From NCBI RefSeq assembly GCF_030247185.1, contig NC_080572.1:250539070-250603069 (forward strand): 64,000 nt of DNA, written 5' to 3'. Source of the DNA: Malaya genurostris. Its lineage: Eukaryota; Arthropoda; Insecta; Diptera; Culicidae. The notes under the pieces were generated by a model that made no database searches, was not told the origin of the DNA, and saw only the letters and a list, made by a program, of their open reading frames with translations. A program made the position numbers and the translations under genes. Positions 47,074 to 60,614 of the stretch are shown piece after piece. Position 1 is the stretch's first letter, and each line of letters opens with the position of its first letter.

Positions 47074-47384
47074 ACTCGTAATATATGCAATAAAACGCCT
47101 TCAGTTAGGCTTTATACAAAGCACAGTGTGAAACGATATTGTTTGTTATCAAAACAACAACACGACGGCGGCAAACAGACTAACCGTAGGCACAACACAA
47201 CTGAACTTGATTCACTATGCGATCAGCAGTCAAATGTTAAGAATAACACTCCACACAAGCTCGGGCAGCAAATAGTCACTAACTGATAAAAACTTTAGTT
47301 AAGAACTAACGTGTAAACTGTTAAAAAAACGCAAATAATACGGACTGCAAAAACACAACAACAATAATGGCACTGCAATACCAG

Positions 47385-47990
47385 AACCGGAAGTCGGATC
47401 TGGATCAACTTCTCGGGGACTTTTTAAATAATTTCAAGACCTCTCATTTGCATCTTAGCTTGTAAAAATCGGTTGGGACATTTTCGAGAAAATTGAGTGC
47501 GCATTTTCTCATCGATTTGCACATAATGACTTGTAATTCCGGAACCGGAAGTCGGATAGGGACAAAATTCAATTCTATGGGACCGAAAGATCTTTTATTT
47601 GAAAGTGAGTTTGTGAAAATCGGTTCAGCCATCTCTGAGAAAATCGAGTGACATTGTTTGTCATACACGCACATACATACATACATACACACATATACAC
47701 ACACAGACATTGGCCCAGTTCGTCGAGCTGAGTCGAATGGTATATGACATTCGGCCTCGGTTCAAAAGTCGGTTTTCACAGTGATTGTATAACCTTTCTA
47801 TATAAGAAAGGCAAAACTCATCACCTTGTAATTCCAGAATCGTAATTCGGAATCGGATAAAATCCACCAATATTGTAAGAGATCATAAGTCTTTTAATTT
47901 GATATTTGTTCATTAAAATCGTTTTGGCCTACTTAGAGATAACGATTGAGCTCCTCCGAAATCGGTGTAGGCGAAGTGAGTTAAATTAAC
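47385..47990. repeat. Dispersed repeat, tail portion with internal ~135 bp units
   Basis: Two clear units of GGAACCGGAAGTCGGAT plus GTGAAAATCGGTTCAGCC lead to (CA)-rich ACACACACAGACATT, GAGTCGAATGGTATATGACA and the end CTATATAAGAAAGGCAAAA near 47816. A more decayed unit follows to about 47990. Confidence 0.7.
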
Positions 47991-47999
47991 CTAAAGTAT

Positions 48000-48489
48000 T
48001 GTAAACCATTTAATTTGAATCGAAATTTTTGAAAATCAGTGTAGCCTGTCTGTGTGTTTAGTTTTTAGGTGCTTAAAAACAATTGCATAAGACAGTATTG
48101 AAAATAGTGTTTTACTGTGCTTTAAAACATCGCTTTATCATGAAGCGCTTGAAACTCCTACCGCTGGAAGAGGAGGAAAAGACGCTTACACAAAAATATC
48201 AATATCTCCATTAAAAATGTACGGATTTTAACAATCTATGGCTTAATAGATAGCTATTTCCGTGCGGAATCTGAATATCAAAACATATTTTATGCACAAG
48301 GTCAAGATATTAAACATTTTGGGATAAAACTTCGTATAACACTAACAATAAACATTCGATTTCAAAAACATTCAATAGCGTTTAAGCTGACGAGGAGACG
48401 TGATGATGATGAGCAATGTAGAGTAATGTAGAGAAATATCGAGTCGCTCTCTGCCAAATTATCGGCAATCACAAACACTGACTCTAACA
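48000..48489. other. No gene recognised
   Basis: AT-rich with no coherent ORF. Confidence 0.35.
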
Positions 48490-48610
48490 ACAAAATGAAG
48501 AATATATACGGGTCCAGTATTTTTCGATGTAGAGCAGTTGTATAAAATGCTACGAAGTTCTGAGAGATTGTATGTCGTTTTCTCTTAGAATTACTGCTTA
48601 GATGTACACA
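48490..48610. repeat. Truncated arm of the 37141 foldback family
   Basis: Shares GGTCCAGTATTTTTCGATG, AGAGCAGTTGT and TCGTTTTCTCTTAGAATTAC with the left arm at 37155-37245, in the same orientation. No partner arm was found nearby. Confidence 0.6.
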
Positions 48611-48999
48611 GATAATCGATTGTTCAGTAAAAAGCTGCTCCAAATTAGCACTTCCACTATGTGCCGTAAAACGTGAACAACAACTGCTTTTGGCGAGCCC
48701 TTGAATAAGGCCCCAGATTATCACCTACAAAAGCATTCGTGACTAAATCCGAACAAGACACGGTCACTGAAACTAAACGCTGTTGTATTAGGATACTTTG
48801 AAATTGGCAACTATCATCATTCAATCCAATTTGTTGAATTGAAATCTGGAACAATAGCCAATGAAATAATGAATTGCGCTTTGAATCTAGCGAACTGGAT
48901 CGATTTGTGTTCACATTGTATGTTCTCTATCCATCAAATACAACGACGGAAAGAATGAAAGATAATTCCGTCGACTATTTCCTGCACGTTTGCCAACAG

Positions 49000-49450
49000 T
49001 TATAAAAAGACCATATCATATTTCCTCATTTGCCAAACACGAACCGTCAAGCACTTCGAACGACATCCTTCAAGCTGGGTACGAACCAAAGTTTTCATTT
49101 CACTATCCTCTGGCCAACGCACTCGTGTCGATACACAAAGCAAGAGGGAGAATCCAGTAGCCCCAAATTAGGGGTTAAAATCACCCGCTGTGCGTTCGAC
49201 TCCACTGTCGAACTGTCCGAAATGGTGTTAGGCAAGGGACTTCTAGCGCATGTATCGAAAGCAAAAGTGCATAAATTAACTAAACTTGTGTTCAAGCTGG
49301 TTACTGTTGAGACAACTATCCACCGACACCTTCGCAGCCTCCCCAGGGCAGTGGTGCAGCGGATCGGAAAAAGGTGCCTCCGCAAACTGGGCAACAAAGC
49401 AGCAACAAGTCTAGCAGCTTCAATGAGCACCAATGCGGTACTAAGCTAAG
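49000..49450. other. Open, GC-richer stretch, unrecognised
   Basis: Long ORFs lie on both strands (+ 49030-49449, 139 aa; - 49095-49433, 112 aa). This usually reflects composition rather than two genes. The + strand product has a basic C-terminal half (LRSLPRAVVQRIGKRCLRKL). No domain or splice signal settles it. Confidence 0.2.
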
Positions 49451-49889
49451 TGGGTAGGTTTGTACGCGTGTGTATCAGGTATAAAGCTTAAACAAGATAA
49501 GACCGGCTTTTTTCTCCATTCTTTAGTGTTTTGGTTTGCTTGGCTCTTACGCATTTGAATTTTATTAGATAATTTTTCGGTTTCACAAAATGTACTCGCT
49601 TGTGCTAGCTCTCACGTATGGGTGCTGCAGAAAACTGCTATGCGCAAGCAGCAGAAAGCAAAAAGTTGCCTTTTTAGCGCACCGAACCATTGACGAGTGT
49701 ACAGATGCAGAAAATCTGAGCTCACCAGGGCTGTCTGACAAATGGCTCCTGTATGGGCTTCGAAATCGAACAACTCTCCGACGCTAGACGGCTATAGAAG
49801 TACCGCTGTTTTTTTTTCTTGTTACTTTTTCTGTAGGAAAACTTCGCAATCAGTTGCCATCAGTGTCTGCTCTTGTTGTAAGGTTATGT

Positions 49890-49895
49890 TTTATT
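49890..49895 (-). terminator. AATAAA poly(A) signal after candidate exon
   Basis: AATAAA on the minus strand, about 100 bp past the TAG at 49996-49998. The position fits a short 3' UTR. Confidence 0.35.
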
Positions 49896-49995
49896 TTTCA
49901 ACAACTTCGATACAGAGATCATAGCACTCTCCGGGCAGTTTTTGAGTGGCTTTCTCATGCTCGAACAAACTGTCCACCGTTCCGTGGCCGTACTT

Positions 49996-50239
49996 CTACA
50001 ATTCCGATACCGAACGATTCCGCGCATTCGCATTTATGAAGCCGGTTTGGCTGGCCAGTTTGCTATTTTTGGGGTGTTGCAACAACTCCGGCAACTGTGG
50101 CCGCTCGAATGTGTCACTTACCGTGCCCGTGCAGTTTTGGTTCAGGTGGTGTGTGCGGGTTAGAAACCATCGCTGGTTCGCTCACATACTGAAGAGCCAT
50201 TGGATCGTTCGTCTCGGAGCCATTCTCAACCGGTGGGGA
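49996..50239 (-). pseudogene. Candidate terminal coding exon, frame-shifted, unknown gene
   Basis: On the minus strand an acceptor TTTCGATTTGCAG ends at 50240. From 50239 one frame reads SPPVENGSETNDPMALQYVS, EPAMVSNPHTPPEPK and LHGHGK, then TGA near 50115. One base further on, another frame continues as SDTFERPQLPELLQHPKNSK, LASQTGFINANARNRSVSEL and TAG at 49996-49998, followed by a poly(A) signal. Both halves look protein-like and would join if one base were absent. A strong donor-like GTAAGT also lies at the junction (50116-50121), so alternative splicing of a 118 bp exon is another reading. The product was not recognised. Upstream exons, if any, lie to the right. Confidence 0.38.
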
Positions 50240-50333
50240 CTGCAAATCGAAATATATTTTATGACAATATGATGCTTGTGTAATTTAGTGTCGTTACATA
50301 TCAAGCACTTAGAAAAAAGCTGTATAATTCACA

Positions 50334-50630
50334 GCGCGTGTACTCGCATATTACTCTCAAATAACCATTTCACTGTTTTCAAGTTGAGGGATGAAGTCTA
50401 TTCTTAATACACTTTAAAAAATATCAACTCTTGTCTGTCCTATAGGCAAAGTATCCACATATCTGTTGAATTTAGTGTAAGTTTAATTCTTTTTAATATA
50501 TTAAGATATGGATATATTAGTGATTGATCACCAAGATTCAGAGTTTAAAATCATAAAAAATCGAAAAAAAACTTGAATCGTGTTTTTCTCAGCATGACAA
50601 TTTTCCACATAGGTCTGATAGGCAAATAAT
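50334..50630. repeat. Diverged copy of the 380 bp MITE family
   Basis: Shares ACTCGCATAT, GAGGGATGAAGTCTATTCT, AAATATCAACTC, TGTCTGTCC and a right end near TAGGTCTGATAGGCAA with the pair at 15809 and 16519. Confidence 0.55.
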
Positions 50631-50713
50631 TATTTAACACTATCTAGGATTCTAAAGATAATTTTAGGAAGTTAAAGCCTTCAGTTACGTGCTCTGGTTG
50701 ACTATTATAAGTA

Positions 50714-50919
50714 AAAGCAAAGTCTTGGCATTACATTCCTTTAGTGGAATTTGGCCTTTCTGTTTCAACAGACTTCGCAGCCGATTCTTAGTGTACAGAA
50801 TCATTGCATGGCTAGTACTATGGATCCTACTGACACTAAGAATCCTTCCAGGTCGGGGCTCGAACATACAACAACTGGCTTGTAAGACCAGCGTCCGATG
50901 CGTTGAACCGCCAACCCGG
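50714..50919 (-). mobile_element. tRNA-derived SINE, 206 bp, with 14 bp target duplication
   Basis: Flanked by GACTATTATAAGTA on both sides (50700-50713, 50920-50933). On the minus strand the head has a tRNA-like B box, GTTCGAGCCCC, about 60 bp from the start and an A-box-like region TTGGCGGTTCAACGC. The body follows, ending GGAATGTAATGCCAAGACTT, TGCTTTTA. The layout resembles mosquito tRNA-SINEs such as Feilai. The exact duplication implies a recent insertion. Confidence 0.88.
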
Positions 50920-51167
50920 GACTATTATAAGTACTTATTATAAATAGCAAATACTGTTGCTATGCTTGTTTGGGTTAAATGTTTTCAAACCTACTGGTTG
51001 TTAAATCTCGATGATCAGGCTCAGAATTACCGTAATTTTAAACGCTTCTAACTAGGTGATTACAAGGTGGATTTATACTATTTCTCGATGAACATTAGAT
51101 TAGGTCCTAGGTTCAAAAGTCAGTTTTCCAAGTGTTTGTTTCTCTTTTAATTATTACGAAATATTTA

Positions 51168-52421
51168 AAGACTGTTCCAGAAAGTACGGACGCAACCAAA
51201 AAACCGCTGCCATTTCGCAATGGTTCAGAATCTGTCAATTTTTATGTCTGCGTCCTGTTGTTTCCACTCTTCTCTAACCACATGTGCAGTTGTTTATTCG
51301 TTTTCATTAGTTTGTTTCGAAATGCGTGGACTTTCAGCAGAACAACGTCGAAAAATTGTGTACAAATGGTGCACAAAACGCGGACTGCCACTGAGAAAGA
51401 TAGCAAAAATGGAAGGAGTGAAAAAGCCGTGCCTAATGCAATCAGGAAGTTCGGATAACACCTTTGAGGATAAACCGAAAACGGGTCGAAAAAAGGTCCT
51501 GCTAACCCTCAGTTGGATAAACGTATACTGAAGGCGTTCGAGCAAAAGAAGGAGGTTTCAGTTCGGGATGTGGCCAAAAAAGTGGGCACTTCGAAGTCAA
51601 ATGTTCTTCGTGCTAAAGAACGTTTGAATTTTCGAACCTATAAGAAGTAGAAACAACCCAGACGTAGTCCGAAACAAGAAGCATCGATCAGGCCGAGGGT
51701 TCGAAAGCTGTACAATACGATTCTTGCTGGAAATTTGAACTGCATAATCATGGACGTCGAACCCTACGTGAAACTCGATTACAAATCCAATATTATACGG
51801 TGCGAGAAGGGCAAGTATTAAACCAGTCCGAGACATCGATTGAAGTCGAAAAATTTGGTAAGAAAGCTATGGTCTGGCAAACAGTTTGTAGCTGCGGTAA
51901 GATTTCGAAACCCTTCATCACCACTGCTTCAATGAACAACGAAATATACATCAAGGAATGTTTACAAAAACGACTTCTACCCATGATTCGAAGCCACAAG
52001 GATCCTGTTGTCTTCTGGCCACGGTAGAATGGTATACTACCAAAAATGTCACTTTCGTCCCAAAAGACATGAATCCACCAAATTGCCCACAACTTCGACC
52101 AATTGAGGAATTTTGGGCATTAACGAAGGCACATCTTAGGAAACATGTCTCGGCAGCCGAAATCATTCAACAGTTCGAAACAGATTAAAAAAAAGTGTCA
52201 AAACTTGTCGCCAAGAAGTCTGTACGGAATTTAATGAGGAACGTTCGCAAGAAGGTGCGCCAGCTAGTCTACAATGCAATGGCTAAGTAAAAAATGTTGA
52301 GGTTAATATTCTGTTGTTGTATTCTAATATTATCAGTATATCGAATAAAATTTGAATATCTAACACATGTGAATTATTTACAGCGAAATCAAAGTGCGTC
52401 CATACTTGCTGGGACAGTCTT
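51168..52421 (+). mobile_element. Decayed D37E-type Tc1-mariner element, 1254 bp
   Basis: TA flanks (51166-51167, 52422-52423). Inverted ends AAGACTGTTCCAGAAAGTAC / AAGACTGTCCCAGCAAGTAT, continuing GGACGCA. The transposase starts at ATG 51322 (MRGLSAEQRRKIVYKWCTKR) and continues, with frameshifts, as DVAKKVGTSKSNVLRAKERL, IIMDVEPYVK (first Asp), FGKKAMVWQTVCSCG, VVFWP, then EWYTTKNVTFVPKDMNPPNC and LRPIEEFW (Glu). The segment that should carry the second catalytic Asp after FWP is deleted. Non-functional. Confidence 0.82.
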
Positions 52422-52424
52422 TAT

Positions 52425-52930
52425 CCTCAAAGAGTGTCGATCTTACCCCCAGTGGGTGGCGATTTTACGCCACTTGCATGATAATGGGTCGTATGAATGA
52501 AATGTAGTAAAGTCTGTTTTTTGTAGTATCCTCTCAGAAACAAAGTCCACAGAGTATAACTCGGTTTGATATGAATAAAAAAATCAACTTCGAACATGTA
52601 GTTAATGCTACTTTAGAATCTGAGCATTTATGCATGCCGTATCGCCACGGAGCCGGAAAAGCTGGAATAAGCATGCAGAAGGAAAAAAAAGTACTTACTG
52701 TTGTAAAAATGCCACTTTGTTTAATTTTTCTACTTCACTTTATCAGTAAACATACGAGTAGCAACATCTAGAGCTAGTAATGTCTCTGCTTTCGACAGGA
52801 ACGTGATCCACATGTAGCATTTACTAGGGAAATTCAAGCTTCCTTCATTTTATTCATACGACCCAATATTTCCGAAACTTAAAATGTTAGTCATTAATTC
52901 TCATAGAAGTTCTGCTGATTTTTCGTTTTC
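52425..52930. other. No gene recognised
   Basis: AT-rich with short ORFs only. Confidence 0.35.
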
Positions 52931-52935
52931 GAAAA

Positions 52936-53075
52936 AGCCAGTTGTCGTATGTTCGAGTTCCGACCTGGGAGGATGCTTAGTGTTAGTAGAGTCGTAGCCA
53001 TGCAATGGTTCTGGAACATACGGTCAAATTATACAAAAGTAATATAATACTAAGGCTTTGCTTTGCTTTGCTTTG
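52936..53075 (+). mobile_element. SINE fragment, 5'-truncated
   Basis: GCCAGTTGTCGTATGTTCGA (B box) onward matches the SINE at 50714-50919 in the opposite orientation. It ends in (CTTTG)n, TTTGCTTTGCTTTGCTTTG, near 53053-53075. Confidence 0.75.
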
Positions 53076-53759
53076 TTGGATGATCTTGATCAGCACCTCT
53101 CATTACCAACGTCGAATAACTAAACGGTCCTTTTCAGGGTATCCGAAAATCTCGACGACCTTTTATCGAAAGTATATTACACATTCGAAACAAAAATTAA
53201 CAGAGTGATTTTGACATTAGTTTTGGTGCCCTACATCAACAGTTCGAACAACCTTTGAAATTTTTATAATACAACTAGCTGATTTACCCTGCGTTGCTCG
53301 GAAATGTTTCGAGAAGGGGAGATCGAAAAAAAATCTCGAAGTTGTCCTGCTTAGTGAAATACTCTTGTAGTGAAACATAACTTAGACGGAAACCCGATCG
53401 ATCCGTTCATGTTCAGACTGCGAATGATCAGTGTCCCATCTCAGATCCTACAATAATCATAATTTTCATGGTATTCTCGACAACCTGGGTCAGTTTCATA
53501 TTTGAACCCTTTTGTTAGAAACCTTTAAAACACCCTTCTCTCTATTAATACCTTCTTAGTAACCTCCGAGTTGCATATGTATATGTGCTTGTAACGTACT
53601 TCCTCGTCACAATCGATCTATAATGCCTTTGGCTTCCATGGATATAATCATTTTCAACTCCCTCCACTTAATAAAAATTTTATGACATCATGAATTGTTC
53701 AAAATTTTCCATCTGATAATGATTATTTTAAAACAAAAGGTTGTTTAACATCATAACTA

Positions 53760-54010
53760 CACACTTAGAAAAATTTACATCTTAATAGATGCACATAAAA
53801 GGAGCGTCGCGATTCACTTACTTTCACGATTTAAAGCATGCATAGATAAGTCATATCATTAACTTCACGGTTAATTTAGCGGAAGCTTACATCGATACAG
53901 ACGCAAAGTTTATTTTTACATGTTAGTAAATGTAAGATTGTGTCATCACTGAAGAAATTACGGCATGCTTGAGTTTACATCAAGCGTAAATTTGATTTTT
54001 TCTAAGAGTG
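53760..54010. mobile_element. 251 bp MITE, copy A
   Basis: TA flanks (53758-53759, 54011-54012), ends CACACTTAG / CACTCTTAG (complement). Inside: GATGCACATAAAAGGAGCGT and CGCGATTCACTTAC. Same length as copy B. Confidence 0.8.
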
Positions 54011-54399
54011 TACATTCGTACTATAGAATGACGCTTTTATATAATTTATTTTAACAAGGTTTTAACCATTTTGGTCGTTCATCGGAGAGGAAAACCTATA
54101 GAATAATGATTCAGTTAATACAAATGTTGTTGTAATCCTATTTCGTCAATTCAAATCAATGTTGAGAATTCCTCTTGTGAATATTTTTGTGAACCTCTCT
54201 CAGTTGCTAGAAATATACTGTACTCATGAAGAAGTACCAATTTTTCGTAAAACCCGATCAATTTCCCTTACATTTTCCATGTTCGGGGCCCTTGCTACTC
54301 TCTCTCACCCTCTAAATAACCTTATAATCTATTTTTATTTAACTTACTTTTTGTCAGTGAACGTACTACAGATTTCCTTCATGATTACCCTGAGTAGTG

Positions 54400-56582
<2,183 letters not shown>

Positions 56583-56620
56583 TTTTTCAAAATTGTCTGT
56601 ATTGAGTGACCAGTACACTA

Positions 56621-56871
56621 CACACTTAAAAAATGTTGCATCTTCTTAGATGCACATAAAAGGAGCGTCGCGATTCACTTACATTCACAATACATAGCAT
56701 GTAAAGATAAGTCATATAATTCACTTCACAGTTAATTTAACTGAAGTTTACATCGATACAGACGCAAAATTTTTATTTACATGTTAGTAGATGTAATATT
56801 GTGACATCACCGGAGAAATTACGGCATACTTAAATTTACGTAAAGCGTAAAATTCATTTTTTCTAAGAGTG
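56621..56871. mobile_element. 251 bp MITE, copy B
   Basis: TA at 56619-56620, left end CACACTTAAAAAATG, right end TTTTTTCTAAGAGTG. It is collinear with copy A and lies just outside the Helitron-like element. Confidence 0.8.
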
Positions 56872-57530
56872 TGTTTACAAAATATATTTCTGTAAACTAT
56901 CTTGTTTCAGCAGTAAAGTTTCACACCGGAGTGTACTACTCGTCTTTTTTTTAAGATTTGCACCTTTACATTACTTTTGTCTGCTTAAAGTTTCTGTGCA
57001 ATAAAGAGTGTAGCCGGGTTTTCATATAAAAACTGCCCCCAAACAGAAAAAAATTGATATACGCTATTTGAAGTACATTCACTGCCATATTGGTGGAGTT
57101 AAGGTAGTTTCTCTAATTTTCATTTTATTTCAATTTTTCGAAAATCTCTTTAGCAAAAAAATGAAAAAATCAGGAATATTTTAGAAACCTTTCTAATTTT
57201 TTTCAGAATTTTTCAAAATGTATTTTATGTGAAAACATGTTCAAAAATTTCGATTTTTTTTAATCGCACTTACAATTTTGGTACCCCTCTAGAGTTTACA
57301 TAAAAAATAAATCACTTATGAGTACATTACGCTTTTTTAAATTTAAAAAAAATTGTGGATGAGTATAATATCAGGCTTTCAAATAATTAATCATTCGGAG
57401 AACCATGCATCCCCATCAAATTGTCATCATCCGATGGAGACGCATGGTATTTAGTTCTAAAATCATATATCACATGCCCTTAGAACTAAATACCATGCGT
57501 TTCCACCTACAACTTGAGCTCAGGGCGTGA

Positions 57531-58417
57531 GTATTGACGTAATTAATTATGATAAAAAAGTTTTATTCCTTATGTTATTTACATCGTATTGTTTTATTGC
57601 TTTAATCGAAATATGTTTTAACTAAGAATGAATATGAAACTGAGCTATGTATAAAAATTTCGCAAATATAGTTCATCGAATTTACATGCACTTAGTGGTC
57701 TTTTTCTGGTGTTTCGTGAAGTGCCTTTCTCACGTATCAGCTCAAGCCCGTTCATTATGTATCTAGAAGTCGTCTCCATAGAGCTCAGACTATGAACTCT
57801 CTTTACCTCCATTTGATCGATCCACCTTGCTCGTTATGCTCCTCTTTTTCTTGAGCCTTCCGAATCACATTCAAGAACCATTTTCAAATCACTATTTTAA
57901 AACAAACTTATAAAACCGATACACTGAAGAAGGGTGTAAATAACATTCCGAAATACGCGTATCTGTATTGTAACGTTTGTTATGCTTCATTAAAGTATAG
58001 TGACTTTGTGAAATAGTGGAATTAAATTGTACATAAATAGTGACACTATTCATTTTCAAATGTCTGCCGTCTGTTATCCTGATTACATACCCTGCCGATC
58101 GTAGCTGTCCAATTTCAGCTGTACTTATGCTAGGTGAATCTCCACCCGATCAGATGGTAATAACAAAATTATAACAACTGGAATAATTTATTTCAGAAAT
58201 ATTTTGTAACAAATTGTGAAATATTTTTGGCTGGTGAGCTGTTAAAATAACAAAAGCCATAAGAAAAAAGACTCTAGTGGGAACAAAATCGTAACAGATT
58301 TTGGAACGTTTGTATCGCAATTATTATTGAATTTGATATAACTACAGAAATCCGAAAGCAGAAATTTATAACAATAGTTGTAAAAAATTAGATAGCAAAT
58401 TTAACACAGAACTACTA
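57531..58417. other. Interior of the long-TIR element, left part
   Basis: AT-rich, without a recognisable gene. Confidence 0.5.
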
Positions 58418-58419
58418 TA

Positions 58420-59632
58420 ACACATGGATCAATAAGTCCCGAGACTAACGCAGAGATGGCGCTTGTAGTAAATCAGTAACCACGTCTTTCTAGAGTACTA
58501 ACCTTTGCTTGAAACGGGTCAAAATTTTAAGTCGATCCGACCAGAAACAGCTGAGTTATCGAGGTTGGAGTAAAGTCGTTGGAAAAAACCGAGTTTCGTG
58601 TTTTGATAAAACATTGTTTTTTAATGGGTAAAAACACCGTGCAAGCAAAACAATGGATTGAAAAATGTTATCCGGACTCTTGTCCATCAAAAGCAACGAT
58701 TTGTCGGTGGTTCGCCGAGTTTAAACGTGGTCGTACCGACACAAATGACGCGGAACGCTCGGGTAGACCTGTGGAAGCCGTTACACCGGAAAATGTGAGT
58801 GAAGTGACAAAAATTATAATGAAAGATCGTAAAGTGAAGCTCCGTGAGATTGCTGAGATGACACAGATATCATATGGAAGTGTATTTACTAACCTTCATG
58901 AAAAATTGAGCATGAAAAAGGTTTTTTCCAAGTGGGTGCCGCGATTGCTTTCGATGGAACAAAAACAGCAACGAGTCGATGATTCAGAAAGCAGTTTATC
59001 GCTATTTACTCGCAACAAAAAAGATTCCTTGCGTCGTTACGTGACCATGGACGAAACATGGATACATCACTACACTCCAGAGTCGAAGCGGCAGTCATCT
59101 GAGTGGCGCACAGCTGGCGAAAGCCGTCCGAAAACGCAGCAGTCATGGCGTCAGTTTTTTTGGGATACGCATGGCGTGACTTTCATTGACTACCTCGAAA
59201 AAGGTAAATCGATCAACAGTGATTTTTATATTGACCTACTGGTGCGTTTGAAAGAGGAAATCGCAAAAAAACGACCACACATGCAGAGAAAAAAATCCTT
59301 TTTCATCAAGACAATGCACCCTGTCACAAGTTGATGAAAACAATGACGAAATTGAACGAATTGGGCTTTGATCTGCTTCCCTACCCCCCATACTCGCCAG
59401 ATTTAGCCCCCAGTGACTACTGGCTCTTTGCTGATCTTAAAAAAATGCTCCAGGGAAAAAGATTTGGCTCAAATTAGGAGGTCATCGCTGAAACTGCAGC
59501 TTATTTTGAAGCGAAAGATATATTTTTTATAAACATGGTATTGAAAAATTGAAAAAACGTTGTAGCACCCTGAAAGGTGATTATGTTGATGTTGTTTCCA
59601 TTGTTAGTCTCGGGATTTATTGATCCATGTGT
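58420..59632 (+). mobile_element. Mariner transposon, 1213 bp, nearly complete
   Basis: TA flanks (58418-58419, 59633-59634). The inverted ends are 30 bp with a single mismatch, beginning ACACATGGATCAATAA and continuing (G/A)TCCCGAGACTAAC. They resemble the ends of the relic at 7053. It sits inside the long-TIR element. Confidence 0.93.
58579..59591 (+). pseudogene. Mariner transposase, DD34D type, lightly damaged
   Basis: Begins at TTG 58579 in place of the expected ATG (TTG-EKTEFRVLIKHCFLMGKNT). HTH CYPDSCPSKATICRWFAEFK; linker AERSGRPVEAV; WVPRLLS; first Asp in TMDETWIHHYTPES; then a lost base in the A-run near 59290, after which the other frame gives LFHQDNAPCHKLM (second Asp) and PYSPDLAPSDYWLF (third Asp). 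A TAG at 59475-59477 and a further slip near 59520 follow; the remaining tail reads KHGIEKLKKRCSTLKGDYVD. The family cuts and pastes at TA. At least three defects make it inactive, but divergence is low. Confidence 0.88.
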
Positions 59633-59634
59633 TA

Positions 59635-60614
59635 TCACAGCTAACTTTTAGCATCGTTTAAATCCAAAATTGTTGAATGATTATTTTTATTAAATGAATA
59701 ATTTATTCAGCTATCTGAATTCTGAAAAAGTGAAGTGATTCTGATCATTATATTTCGATATAAAGCAACGGAAGAACTCACTTTTTCAAATAATGAACTT
59801 CATCGAAATTATCTTGCCAATGAAAATAAAACATCATAACTGATTTTGTTATTATATTGTTATCATAAGTTTTAACTTTCAACTGTTTTCATTTGTTAAA
59901 TATCTCAAAATAACACAAATTGTTATACATATCAACTGTTGATATACTTGTGTTATGATTTTGTTATGTGCATCTGATCAGGCAAGCATCTGTTGAAAAC
60001 CGTGGTTTATACGCCGTTGATTAATTTCTTATGGTGACGTATTACTTTTCTTGTATCCTTATCCGTGATCATAAATGAATGAATACACGAATTTATGAAC
60101 TACCACGATATTGTCACCATGTCGAAGGTATTATATTTTAAAGCCTTTCCCTCTCATACATTTTGTTTCGACGGATTTACTGTCAGTCCGATCCCAGTTT
60201 GATTAATCCGTCTTTATGAGCTTAAGCCGTTTGACTTTAGCTGTCTTGTTGAGCAATTTCAGGCAACTTGGCTATTCATACCATGTGATGCAGAACGTCG
60301 ACGAATATTTTATCTTAAAATTGATGATTTTTTAGATTTCGCTTGGTTTCGAATTTTCCTTGGTATCTAGGAATATTTATTTATTTCGGCAATAAAACTA
60401 TCATATTAATTATCCTTTAGAATTTTTACTCAATATAGTTAAGATTTGATTTGAAAAATATAAATGTTAAATAAATGTGAAATGACTTATCAGTTCATAA
60501 ATAAAAACTTTGAATCGTATATTAAAACCTAAATATTTGTCAATTAGTTAGTTCTGATTCATGTTTCTCTCATTGGTTCTTGCTTATGAAAATTCTTCCA
60601 TTAAGCCCTGAACC
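59635..60614. other. Interior of the long-TIR element, right part
   Basis: AT-rich, no recognisable gene. Confidence 0.5.

Larger units (their letters stand above)
42722..47375 (-). mobile_element. Apparently intact non-LTR retrotransposon (CR1/Jockey-like LINE)
   Basis: Two open ORFs overlapping by 58 bp, an ~250-300 bp 5' UTR, an ~250 bp 3' UTR and an (ATAAATAA)-type tail at 42727-42758 instead of poly(A). ORF1 carries a PHD-type finger; ORF2 carries an endonuclease and an RT, with no RNase H. The 5' boundary is placed where GGAACCGGAAGTCGGATC repeat sequence resumes, at about 47380. No clear target duplication was found. Length and openness suggest a young copy. Confidence 0.88.
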
